This document shows, in pieces, positions 51,840-63,260 of a DNA stretch of 64,000 nucleotides. Where the stretch lies: the NCBI GenBank assembly GCA_029204225.1, contig MU832101.1:23221-87220 (forward strand). Reading direction: 5' to 3'. The stretch comes from Diphasiastrum complanatum. Lineage: Eukaryota; Streptophyta; Lycopodiopsida; Lycopodiales; Lycopodiaceae. Position numbers and translations under genes: made by a program. The notes under the pieces were generated by a model, which ran no database searches, was not told the DNA's origin, and saw nothing but the letters and a program-made list of their open reading frames with translations. How positions within the stretch are numbered: position 1 is the first letter of the stretch; every line of letters starts with the position of its first letter.

Positions 51840-52690
51840 GCTTCTAGAGAATAGGGAGCTTAGGCCACATAAGTTCACCTTTATCCATTTTTTTCTATTG
51901 AGTGTTGCTCTTTTAATATTGGTAATTCACTTACCATCTTCAATTTATCCATCAAGCACAAGCTCCCATAGTTCAAATGGCCCATCTTACGATGCCACAA
52001 TTCATACTGAGATTTTTATTTTGAAAAAAAATATTGCACCATATTGTCAAACTTTTTCCAAACATCCAATTTGAGAAGCCAAGTAGATCCTCATTCCTCA
52101 AAATTTTGAGTTGCTTTTATTATCTCTTTCGAAATGACATATTGAATTTTGGATTTGTTCCAAAGTAGTTTGATAAAAATCTACGAGCTTTTGATCCTCC
52201 AATATTCGGTTTGCGTGGAACATTTTTTGATTTACTTGAAATCTTGTCGTCTTTTTTTATTTTAACATGGCTTTTATGTAAGCTTGCTTTAGACAAAGCA
52301 ACTTCTAATTTGCTTGCTTTGAAGATGACACTGGCTCGGTATTCCACACAAAACAATATGTGAAGGTGTCTTATATTATACACACATTTGCATGGAGTAC
52401 AAATATGAAGATTATGTAAGAATCAATAGTACTAGTTTTCAATCTATAATTTGTTGGGTCTCTTAATATTCATGTACTCTTTATCGTGTCTTTTGTTGTA
52501 TGTAATACAAACAAGGGTGATTTGAATTTGTTCCATGAAAAATATCAAAGAGACATTTTAACGCTAGATCTCCAACCAAATGCCACTCTATGGTGAATTT
52601 GCCAATTCTAGGTACATTTAGTAAAACTCTCTCCATGTGATTTTTGATGATAGCAGGATAGGAGGTTATGCTAAACACATGAAAGAATGA
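51840..52690 (-). pseudogene. Ty1/copia fragment with GAG-pre-integrase domain
   Basis: Minus frame YELWHRKMGHLNYGSL followed by MVSELP (about 52012-51920) is the copia GAG-pre-integrase signature. Upstream minus frames (52678-52120) are compatible with gag/protease linker but carry no diagnostic motif. Confidence 0.6.
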
Positions 52691-55600
52691 TGTCGTCTTC
52701 TTTCAAGACCTATAAAAAAAAACACAAATCTTATATTATAATATTAAGATAAGGACTATTATGTGAAAATTATAAAAAACATGATTAATTACATAGTTGT
52801 AATGAAAGAAAGAAAAAAATCATTCATAAAACTTCGAATATTTTGAAGTAGGATTTAAAGTCTAGCAAAATGACAATGACATTATAAGTTACGTATCTGT
52901 AATGATTAAGAACACGAATAATGTAAAAAAAATGTGAGGAAGACATACATACACATGCACAACGTATAATTAAAATCAAAATATTTCAAAATCAAAACAT
53001 AAGAATCAATATTTTATAAATTAACTAATTTTATGTTGTGTTTGTGCACTATCACATGAAGATGAATTGCATTTAGATTAATCTAGTGACGAAGACACTC
53101 AAGTCACCAAAGTAAATGATATATATGTTTTATATTAATAAGCAATTTGTTGGCTAATCTAACATGATTTAAAATAAGTTGGTCCAATAACATATACTTG
53201 ATTTTGATATTTGCAAAAAAATAGTATTTAAAACAAAATATAATACACATGTGTTAAGTGCAATGGACAAAAGATGCATGAAATATGCATTATATATAGA
53301 AAATCATTGTAAAAAATTGGATAAAATTATGAGAGCCAATTATCAAGTCTAGAATATATTGAGGTTTGTATTGAAATTATTATTCTTTTAGAATCTATTG
53401 CAATGCTTATCACCCTCTTATATTTTTAATGTGTGTAGGCAAGAAATCGAATGCCATTTCACAAAGTTGATCCATTTGTAGCCAATTACAATCATCATCA
53501 GGTTTTGATATGTACGAGAGAACTAAGGATGAAACAAATTAAAGAGGCAGATGCAATTGCTTAAAAAAGTGATGATATCAATTTTAATTATGATGAGACA
53601 CAATATGAAGAAGCAATGCATAGTATGCTTGAATTTTATTTTGAAACAAACAATGACTCTATGCACACACTTTTTTAATGATGCAGTCCATCAAAAAACC
53701 TATATGGATGAAGACGAGAATTCATTATGCAAAGAGACATACTTTGAATCCAAAAGCATCAATTTCTCAATTATTTAGTCATACACCTAATGTGTAACAC
53801 GATGTAGATATATTATAGCTTATTTATAAGTTTGGTTTTCTTTTTCTTAACACATTATTATTATATTTTAATTTATTTGCAAAGAATACTTCTGAAAGAA
53901 AATGTGATATCTAAAAAGAGAAACATGAAAAATGATGAATATGCTTGAGATGGACTACGAGACAATATACGCGTGCCTAAAAAGTCATATTTTACATCAA
54001 GGTGAGCATTCAAAAAAGCTATAATGTCCAAGATGTAATTAATCACATTACAGAGATGACGTACAAGGATATAAGTGCCACAAAAAATGTTATGTCAATT
54101 TTCAATTATTCCACAATTGCAACGTCTGTTTCAATGCAAGTCCTTGGCGTAGTTAATAGATTGACATGTCAAAAAACAAATTGATAGTGTTCTCCAAATT
54201 TAGTTATGAGCTTCTATAATCTATGTTCACATCATGGAAAATTGTGCAGATTAGTTTATTTACCTTAGTTGTGGATAGTTCTAGACCTGTCCAACAAAGG
54301 ACAACTAGAGTCTATGTTCACATTATGGTGAGTCATGCCACGTTACGTAATGACATACATGGACACACATTATTGGGCCATGTGGACATAGAATAGTTAA
54401 AAATTAAAAAAGGATATCTTTACAAAGAGTCTTTTTAGGGTCGAGAGTTTTTCTAATGATAACTTTTTAGGTATAGTTGATCTTTTGTGAATTCCATATG
54501 ACTAATATGTGAAAATTCACACGTGTGGGAATGCCTTGATGTGTGATTTAGATCTCCTAAGCTTTGTTCTTGCACTATAGATCAACTATAGATTGAAATC
54601 CAAGATCTATGTCAAATTCTAAGGCAAAAAGACAAATCTACATGCATACATTCATCACCAAATTGTTTCACACAATGGGAAGACTTCAAGCAAAAAATAA
54701 GTACAAAAAGTTGTTGCTCTCGGGTAGAGAGAGAAAGCAATTAATTGCCCTCGGGTAGAGAGAGAGAGCGAAATACACACAAAATTGAATGATCTCAAAT
54801 TGCTCTCAAAAACTCACATAGAATAATGAAGGAAATCAAAGTAACTCGAGGTGGCCCAAGCTCAATCCTATTGGGAAAAAATATGGAGGGAGAGAAGTGA
54901 GTTGGTTTGACAAGTCGAAAACTATAAACGACTTATCGAGTGCAGAGCAATTTTCCTCCTTTCCTAATGCATGACTATGCCTATCAATATTAAACAAATT
55001 GTAATGACAGAAGTAACGTTCAATCTCTTAGCAACTAACTTTGAAATCGTCAGCACTAAAGTGATTTCATAGCCAAACAATGAAGTATTGAATTATCAGA
55101 CAAAAGCGATATGAAATTTATCAGTTACAAAACAATCACGGAGATGCATACATTCTGATATAATACTGAACGCAATGAAAGGATAGATTGATTCAGCATG
55201 TAGCATGTACAAATCAGATGATGATGAGCACAATACAATTGCGGATGGAAACTGCATACTCTAAGCTATCTTTGAGGAATTAAAGACTCTGCTTGATGCA
55301 CTTCTGCTAATAAGTGTGAGAGATTTCAACTAGTTTAGTCTAGTTTAGTCATATTTTGGTACATTGTCAATAAGAGGCCAAAACTCATTTTAGACTTAGA
55401 AATAAACTTTTTGGAGTTATATTAGTTTAAAATACATTCAATAAACACTTTTTGAAAGTGTGAAAAAGTTGGTAGTCGAGTTTGAGAGAGATTCAAATTT
55501 GAATGTTGGGTACTTTGAATCTAAACCCAAAAATAGTAGGGTTTACATTTTGGAGGGAAATCCAAGTGGCCAAATAGGGTTTGGACATTCTATAAAAGGA

Positions 55601-55940
55601 TGTAAGTCGTGGAGAGACACATCTTCTCTCTTCTCTCTCTCATTTCATCATTATACATGGTTCTCTTTGGGTTCTACTACTCATTGGTGCACTATCTTGG
55701 TGATATCTTGCAATCTTGTGTGTAGAATGCTCATATTTTGCTATTTTTGGTTCCACACGTGTGAAATATAGTAGGTACTGTAATTGTACGGACAAAAAAC
55801 ATATTTTATGTTTTGGTTCATGTTTGATCAGTATCTCTTAGAGTTTGCATCTCATTTTGTATGTAGATGCTGATTTTTCTACATTGGCAGGATTGTTGGT
55901 TTGCTCTGTCGTGCTATACTAACAGGGTTAATATAAATTT
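52691..55940. other. AT-rich intergenic sequence
   Basis: No recognised genes. A 25-bp near-repeat occurs at 54714-54738 and 54745-54769 (TTGCTCTCGGGTAGAGAGAG type). A TATAAAA at about 55593 precedes a CT-rich stretch and a 103-codon frame (55460-55771) without any known motif; possibly an LTR promoter remnant. Confidence 0.4.
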
Positions 55941-57170
55941 TGTAGTGAAAAGTATCGTTCCCACAAAGGATAGCGTTAGAAAGTTATGTTTTTGGTGTAA
56001 TTATGACAGGTGGTTTCGAATGTTATTCTGGTTGTCGACAAACATTAAAAAGTAACCAATATTACTTATCTTTGGAATAGGTAATGTTAATGAATTCAGA
56101 ACAACAATCTGGCTTCTATCGAATTGAAGAAAACGCATTCTACAAATGAAATGTTATCAGAGTAGTACATCAGACTACACTTTGGCTGACTAAGGTGTCA
56201 ACAGAGAATCGTTAATTGTTCGATGTATTCGCGACTGCGCAGACAATCAATTAATCGAGTTCGCGAACTATTCGTTCCTAGACAATAGTCCTCAACAACT
56301 AAAGCCCAACTTAATGGTTAAAGAGCACGAATGGTATTAGAGCACGTTAGAAACTTATGTCAATGCCAAATCAGGAAAACAGATCATAGACTCAATTCTT
56401 CAGACAGGGACTGTCATCTCATTTGTATACATACAACTTAATTCAATGATCGTGCTAGACTGCACAAAGATAGACATTATTCGAGTGTCGAAAAGAAAGT
56501 ATTCGCGACAAACGAATAAGATGATTTTAAGACAGTTCTTTAGAGCATGCTTTACGAAAACACAACAAACGATTGTAATGCACTAGAGCGTCTGTTTGAT
56601 CAGAGAGTAATTCACGAAATGCGTTAGAGATTGTTAGCAGACTCAAGATTACTCACACTCAACAGTGCGAAGAACAGAGATAAGGGAGAATAACTCACAG
56701 AACTCTATTCACTTCTTCATTATCTTACATAAGCATAAACTCTTCTCTCTCGATGATTGAGACTGAAGTGTGAGATCAATATATGTTCTACGGGACGAAC
56801 AAACACACCTCTTAAACAATAGGTGCATCGCTCCCGCGAAAGGGTCTAGTTAAGAATTAAATTGAAAATACGTTCAACTATACCATAAGAGGTGTACTTA
56901 ACTATGAGTTAAAGTTACTCTAGTTTAACATGTCTTTTCATAACTAGTCGTTTCGTATGGATGACCTAGTTAAGGGTTATCCAAGGCAATGTCTTTTCCT
57001 ATTAAAGGTCTAGCCCTTAATTTATAAGACAAGTACCTAGGAGATATATTCTCGAAAAATGACTTAGGCCTCTTCATGATTTATACTTAACCAGCTCATA
57101 TCTTCATTTTCGAGTATATTATGCCATATTTATATTGATATTCAATTTTTGACATTTGCGTGGCATCACA
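55941..57170 (-). repeat. Candidate 3' LTR of the minus-strand gypsy (about 1.23 kb)
   Basis: Starts TGTGATGCCACGC directly after the purine tract. A TG...CA end is possible at 55941, just past GGGAACGATAC, a sequence often seen near plant gypsy LTR ends (recalled, not checked). The partner LTR is not in the window. Confidence 0.5.
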
Positions 57171-57173
57171 TAT

Positions 57174-57183
57174 CCCCTTCCTC
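57174..57183 (-). other. Polypurine tract
   Basis: GAGGAAGGGG on the minus strand, three bases before TGTGATGCC. Confidence 0.6.
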
Positions 57184-57768
57184 AAATGTGAAACGTCCTC
57201 GTGAACATATCATCTTGGTTTTGAGGATTATTCGAGAAACATTCTTGTTCGTCAGATTTTCGTTGAGGCGAAATTTTTTTTTTTCATATGATTTGTCCTT
57301 TAGATATTTCTTCAGAGAATATGTGTCTTGTTGTTGCGTTGAGTAGGTTGATTTTGAGTTGAAATTGTTTGATGAAAACTGGAATCAAACTTCAAAACAT
57401 CTTCAAACTGCAAGGATCTAGCTTCAGTATCACAGATAGGCATCAACATGACAAAGACATGAATAGTATTTATGAATTATTCAATTCTTCATATAGTTTC
57501 GGAGCTAGTTCCAAGTTCTGTTGAGCTTCGATCAATAACAAATCTTCTTTGGATTTTGTATATCGGCCAACTGAGAGGTTGCCGAATTCTTCTAGTTTAA
57601 TAGAGAGTAATGTTCCATCGAACAACTCCTGAGTCAACTTTGTATCTTCGTCTGAATCACTTCGTAGAGTGATTTCTTCAAGTATCGAGATGAGAATCTA
57701 ATAAAATTGCTTTTAACATAAAGATTCTGAACAAAAAATAATGTCTTTTCCGCAAAGGTACCAAACTG

Positions 57769-60027
57769 CTAAAATGAATATGTACAAAATTGCTTATATC
57801 TGAATGACTTCCTTCTATCCTGCAGATTATGTCGAATCTCGGCAAAATGTTCTACAAGGTTTCGCTCCCAATCCACATATAGACTGAATAATTCTGGATA
57901 CGCCATATTAATGTTGATCAGCAACCCTGCATCGTCGAATGCGCCTAAATTTGCAACAGCTTTGGGTTTGTATAATTGAAACTGCGACTTTCGCTTCCAA
58001 AAATGTTGCTTATTGTTTTCGTTCTGCAAAAATTGAAGTTCTTTGATGCGAATGTATTCGAGAGCATACATAGCCGAAGAGCCTATGCATAACTCTGCTG
58101 TCCCGAAAGGTAGGACTTTAAACTTTCCATGGATTATGCCCCAGCAGAGACATCCTTTCTGCTCGATAGAAAGCTGTCGCTTCCAATCGTTGAAGACGAT
58201 GCCTACTGCGCCTGGTAGCATCATATAATCCATACGTCATTGTAATTCAATGTTAAAAGCAGGTGGACACCATTTTCAGAAGCGTTCAGCAAATGCACGG
58301 AATTCATCAGCACATACCTTCGACGGATTCTGCCACATTCGCTTAGGCTGTGTAGATGCAGTTGCCAAGTCCTGAGTTTGCAACTCAACAGCTAGCTTCT
58401 GATCTTCCATTTGTTGTTGGAGATCTCACAGCTCCTGTTCGAGCTTGTCAATCTTTACGACTGCTTCTAGATACTCGGGATGGTCTGAGGCTCTGGTGCA
58501 GGCATGCACAGATGGAATTTGTTGTGTAAGGTCATCAATTCTGAGTAAGGCCTGAAAGTACTCGTCGTGTGCATCTGGTCCGCTGCAAGATGGGTTAGCT
58601 TCACTCGAAAACTCCATTAGCTCTGCCAATTCTTCCTCGACAAGAGCCTTCGAATCCTCGAGTGGTTGTAGGAACTCAACTCAAAAATTGTCGAGCATCT
58701 GACCTTGGAGCTGGTTTAGCTTCGTGAGGTCGACTGTAATGAACCCTGCATTGGTGCATATAGAGAGAGCAACTTCTGCCTTTAGTCTTCTCATTCATTC
58801 CTCTTGGAAATGTTTCTGGAGCGCGACATTATGTTGATTTGCAGCTGTCAGTTGCTGCTTTAAAGAATCATTTTGAGTCTGATAATTATCAGACTTGGCC
58901 TCAATCGCCTTATTGATCTGTTTTCAAAAATCAGCTTCCTTTATTAAGGTTTGAAACTGTGTGTTGAGAGAATGATTTCGTTCAATCAGCTTTGTGTTTT
59001 CTGATTCGAGCGAATCAATCTTCTCGAAAGACGCCTTGAGATCCTCTTGGCATCTCCTTTCTGAGTTGACAAATTCCATCGTAATTTGCTGGTGGTACTT
59101 GTTCAACTCATACACTTCAGCCACTAGGTTTTTGGCTTTCTCGGTCATAGTGCGAAACCACTGGGGCTGGTCGTTTGGTTGTTCTTCATTTGCCACATGT
59201 GCCCCAGTGTCGCCTTCAGCAGTTGTTTGTCTTTTGTCTGATGTATCAGACTGAGTTGCGTCATCATCAGAAGAGGAGGCCCTCGTCTGCTTTTGAGATG
59301 TGGAAGCAGATGCGTGCTGTGAAGAATCAACAACAGCAGCAGTAGCTCCATCAGCCTCCATCGCCACAGTTGGGACTAGTTCCGACTGGGATGGTGCAAC
59401 GTCAATGTCCATAGTAGTGGTAGCTGCTACTTCGACGGCTGGTGCAATTTTAGTAACGAGGCCGGAAATATCAATTGGCTTGGAGGCCAACATTCTTCCC
59501 GTCAGCAATGTTTTCTCTTGCTCGTTCAAAATGTCAAAATGGACGCATAGCCGAGAGACATGTGCTCCAACGCCAGAAATTTTTTGGTGCTTGATCCAGC
59601 GCAAAAATGCTTTATATCTAATAGTGCCGAAACAAACCGGATTACCCGCAAGTGCGTCTAAGATGTAACCAAAATTTTGCACTGAAATTGTCGCATCAAC
59701 ATCCGTCAAAAAGAGTACTTGGTTTGCAAATTTACAAAACATCTTAAATGTGGTATCACGAATCATAGAGATCTTGTACCCCTTCATGGGTACGAAGCAA
59801 TTGTTAAGGAAGTGGGCAGCTTCATCCACCGAATCCTTATTTGTTGAGATCATCTTCCCATCCATCGGTAATCCAAGGGCTGTGCACAGGAAAGCATAAA
59901 ATCGCAGGCAAAAAGTGTAAGGAAGAAAAATGAAAAATAACTCTGATTTGCAGTAGCGGTGTGGAAGGGATGATGACGTGGCATGGTGACTTGACATCTG
60001 GCACTTCCATTTATGGAGTACGTGCAT
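57769..60027 (-). pseudogene. Extra ORF between integrase and 3' LTR (753 codons, six TGA stops)
   Basis: One continuous minus frame from 60027 to a TAG at 57771-57769. Internal stops, all TGA, at 58926, 58797, 58683, 58428, 58278 and 58239 (first base of each). Family not recognised. Residues ~60-220 form a folded-looking region (FANQVLFLTDVDATISVQNF, FLRWIKHQKISGVGAHVSRL). Residues ~225-300 are Ala/Ser/Thr-rich, and ~310-365 and beyond are coiled coil (ERRCQEDLKASFEKIDSLES). The last part (from 58233) is again globular. Position matches the env-like slot of plant gypsy elements, but no signal peptide or membrane segment is clear, so I do not call it env. Confidence 0.6.
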
Positions 60028-60204
60028 GGGTCAGTGTTTGAAACTATGATTTGACAGATCGATCTTTAATGACGGAAGACCGTTTTTGAAAAGAAAACAA
60101 ATAAATTAAGGAAAAACAATATCTGTTTTGATATGTGAGCGTACACACGTGTGAATAATGAGGATCATGTGGCCATCATCTTTAATAGAGGGATGTAAAA
60201 AGTA

Positions 60205-60670
60205 GGTAGATAGATTCTTGAAAGATTCTCAAAAAGGTAGGTTGAGAGATTCTCGAAGGATACTAGAAAGTTTCTAGAATATTTCGCGAAACATTCTTGA
60301 GAGATTCTAGAAAATGATATAGAACTTCACAAAAAATTCTCGACAATGTTAAGCGTCATCCTAGAAAATTTCTCAAAAAATTAAAGAAAAAAAATACTAA
60401 AAAGATTCTAGAAAAATTTTCGAAAGAAAAAAAAATGACAAGTTTTAGTTCACAGTTAGAGTGTCGCGAAAGTTTCTCGAAAAGTTCTCGAAAATACTTT
60501 GAAAAATAATTTAAAAGATTTAAGAGAAGACAAGAAAAATTCTCGAAAAATTCACGAAACAGTTTGAACAAATGTTGAACAGTGGTAGAAAAGTTCACGA
60601 AAATTTCTAGAAAAGAAAAAAAAGTCGCGAACATTATCAGAAAAATACTAGAAAATAATAAGAATAAAAA
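60205..60670. repeat. Spacer rich in TTCNNGAA palindromes
   Basis: About a dozen TTCNNGAA units (TTCTCGAA, TTCTAGAA, TTCGCGAA, TTCACGAA) in an A-rich region between integrase and the extra ORF. The core resembles heat-shock elements, but spacing between units is mostly not the canonical two bases. Confidence 0.55.
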
Positions 60671-60692
60671 TAAAAAAATAAAAAAATTCTGA

Positions 60693-61817
60693 TCAAAGGT
60701 AGTATTTTTTTAGTTTGGACCCGTTAATACGTGTAGGTAACAGTTCCCCTTCAAGTGATTGAAGTTGCACATAACCATTGTCAAACACCTCTATGACTTT
60801 AAAAGGTCCAAGCCATCGCATATGGAGTTTTCCTGAGAACTTTTGATGGCGACTGTCATATATCAGCGCATAATCATCAACTTTAAGATCACATTTTTTT
60901 ATATGACTGTCATATTTCTTCTTTCTTTGTTCCTAGATTTCCTTCGTTAATTTTTGTGAAGACTCACAAGCTTCAGCTAGTTCTTCAATATTAGTCAACC
61001 TTTCGTTTATACATTCTACATTTGTTCGTTGAGCTTGGATACGAAAAGTTTTGGCCTCAAATTCAATTGGCAGAATAGGATGCATACCATATGTCAGAAA
61101 ATATGGTGTCTGTTTCGTCGTGATTTTCTCTGTATTACGATAAGCCCAAAGAACTGATGGTAGTTTCTGATCCCAATCTGTTGCGTGTGCAATAGTAATT
61201 TTAGTCAGGATCTTACATAAAATTCCATTAGCTCTTTCTGTCAACCCGTTTGCTTTTGGATTATACGGCGCAGTTTTTCTGTGTTTGATAAGGAAATAAG
61301 TTGTCAGCAACCGTATAGTGTCATTTAAAAAATGTGTACCTCGGTCACTTACTAGTTCGAGTGGACAACCATATGTGGTGATAATACTTTTGAATAAGAA
61401 CGTCGCGACAATTTTTGCATCATTTCTTTTTGTCACCTCTGCTTCCACGTTCTTTGTAGCATAATCCGTTGCAACTAGAATATATCAACATTTCATATGT
61501 CGGGTAACAGGTTTAATTGGACCGACAAAGTCAATCCCCCACTTCTCGAATGGTGCAACAGGAAGGATTAGTGTCAACGAAAAATTCATTGATTTTGTAG
61601 GCTTACCAGATCTTTGGCATGGATCACATGAACGAATAAAGTTTGATACATCCTTGAACATTGTTGGCCACCAATACTTGGTAGTCAATATCTTATTAAT
61701 TGTGTTCTTCAAAGCAAAATGTCCACCAACATCTTCTGAGTGTAAGGCTTTAATGACCTTTTTAATGTCTTCGGATTCGAGACATCTTCGAAGCTGATGA
61801 TCTGCACCAAGCTTGTA
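60693..61817 (-). pseudogene. Integrase of the minus-strand gypsy
   Basis: H-H-C-C zinc finger (LHSEDVGGH, then CDPCQ near 61620), WGIDFVGPIKP (first catalytic Asp), VSDRGTHF (second Asp), then NPKANGLTERANG with the catalytic Glu, and the C-terminal DYALIYDSRHQKFSGKL to PFKVIEVF. The frame continues to TGA 60695-60693 with only two stops on the way: TGA 61487-61485 and TAG 60935-60933. No chromodomain follows. Confidence 0.82.
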
Positions 61818-62258
61818 CTAAACATTGTTAATAATTGTATAAGGTGCTACCTTATATTGAAAAACTGTCTTTTGCTCCAAATCATAACCATTCGGATATA
61901 TCTGATCCTTGAGATAAGTAATGATATCAGAATATAACGAATTTGTAGATGAAATCTCGAATAAATGTTCGTCTGAAAAATCATCATTGATAGGGTCTTC
62001 AATTTTTCCAGTGTTGAGTCGCGATAGATAATCAGCATTTGTATGATACTTTCCTTGACGAAGCTCTACTTGATAAGTGAATTCTTGCAGAAGTAGAACC
62101 CATCGAGCAATTTGTCCTGATAGATCTAGTTTATTTACAAGATACTTAAGAGCATAATGATCCACATGAAAAATAAATGCATATCCCAACAAATAATGCC
62201 GAAATTTTTTAACAGTGAAAATTATGCCAAGTGCTTCTCTTTCTGTAGCCGAATACAA
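61818..62258 (-). pseudogene. RNase H of the minus-strand gypsy, N-terminally truncated
   Basis: SATEREALGIIFTVKKFRHY, FHVDHYALKYLVNK and RWVLLLQEFTYQVEL with DYLSRLN identify gypsy RNase H. It ends at TAG 61820-61818, after which the same frame continues into integrase. RT is lost at the junction with copia sequence at about 62259. Confidence 0.78.
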
Positions 62259-62284
62259 TCAGGATACCACAAGGAGGACCATGC

Positions 62285-62551
62285 ACGATGATGATGGACT
62301 CTCAGAGTGCCATTTATCTATCCTAGGATCCATTCTTCCATTCAAAGACAAAACACATACCTCTGAAGTACCATCACATTCAAGATTCGATCTCGAAAGG
62401 AGAGCTCCAAGTCCAATACATAAAATTTGAAGACATGATTGCAGATCTGCTCACGAAGCCACTCGACAAGCCATTCTTCGCAAAGCTACAAGGTTCAAGA
62501 TGGAGTGTCAGAAATGGTGAACTCCTGCAACTTTGCCACGACGCGAAATAA
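62285..62551 (+). pseudogene. Ty1/copia RNase H C-terminus
   Basis: The plus frame reads DSQSAIYLS, a TAG, DPFFHSKTKHI, KYHHIQDSISKGELQVQYI, then DMIADLLTKPLDKPFFAKLQ and SVRNGELLQL to TAA at 62549-62551. These are the standard final blocks of copia pol. Only one stop is present, so it is younger than the 41-kb fragment. Confidence 0.72.
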
Positions 62552-63260
62552 AGCGAAACGAAATGAAGGTCCAATGGCGAACAATTCGCGAAAGTCAACG
62601 TACCTCAAAATCCCTAAGACACAAAATAAAGCGAAACTCGAAGGTCAAATGATTTTCGAAAGTCAAACATGCATCCAGGACCAAAAAGACATGACACGAA
62701 ATAAAAAGAAATGAAAGAAAATCTTTTGCACTATCAACTGGCAGCTCAACAGGCGTGGAGTCTTAAACTTCACACCTAGTTGAAACGACTAGCAATAACG
62801 GAGAGTAACTGATTAGTTGATTAGCGTTAACTACTCTTGTAATTCTCTGTTTAGCTATCTTGTAAACTCCACACAGTGGAGATATAAACTATTTTTCTAG
62901 ATCAAAATAGATATAGAGAATGTGCGTGAGTAGAGCAAAAAAGAAAAAGATTAGAAACGAAATAGTTGTGCATGAAAGTCTACCAACGAGTAGAACACAA
63001 CGAAAGAGCAGAGCGTCAGGCCGCCAACGAGCGAGACACTAACCATCTCGCTCTAAAAAATTAAACTGATAATATAGTTTCTCTATCTCGTGCATCTCCT
63101 TGTCTTCCGTTGTCTTGATTGCTAGGATGAAATCTATTTTGTGATCTGTAGTTGCGTGTCTAGGCTCTTGTAAGCTTTCGCACAAGAAAATACAAAGAAA
63201 CAAATACGTTCGCAATACGAAGTAAACCCTTTCGCTACAATACCAAGTAGCTAGTTGAAA
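62552..63260 (+). other. Copia 3' region and probable LTR
   Basis: Contains a duplicated motif AAATAAAGCGAAAC (62543, 62626) and an LTR-like stretch with TTGTAAACTCCACACAGTGG and GATATAAACT (about 62861-62891), a usual copia promoter layout. Precise LTR limits are not resolved. Confidence 0.35.

Larger units (their letters stand above)
55941..62258 (-). mobile_element. Non-chromovirus Ty3/gypsy element, 5'-truncated, with extra ORF after integrase
   Basis: Minus-strand order: RNase H (truncated at 62258), integrase without chromodomain, a TTCNNGAA-rich spacer, a long extra ORF, polypurine tract, 3' LTR. RNase H blocks such as ARWVLLLQEFTYQVELRQGK resemble the Tat/Athila side of plant gypsy. 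All nine internal stops in pol and the extra ORF are TAG or TGA of C-to-T type. Confidence 0.75.

Noticed and set aside
53430-53790. Short frames suggesting a transposase remnant
   Set aside because: No catalytic or family motif could be named on either strand.
55460-55771. 103-codon ORF as a gene
   Set aside because: No motif, TATA-like sequence lies inside it, and composition matches non-coding surroundings.
58239-58926. TGA codons read as selenocysteine or by an altered code, or repaired by U-to-C RNA editing
   Set aside because: TAG stops of the same C-to-T type occur in the adjoining pol frame; editing of this kind is known from fern and hornwort organelles, not nuclear transposons; deamination is simpler.
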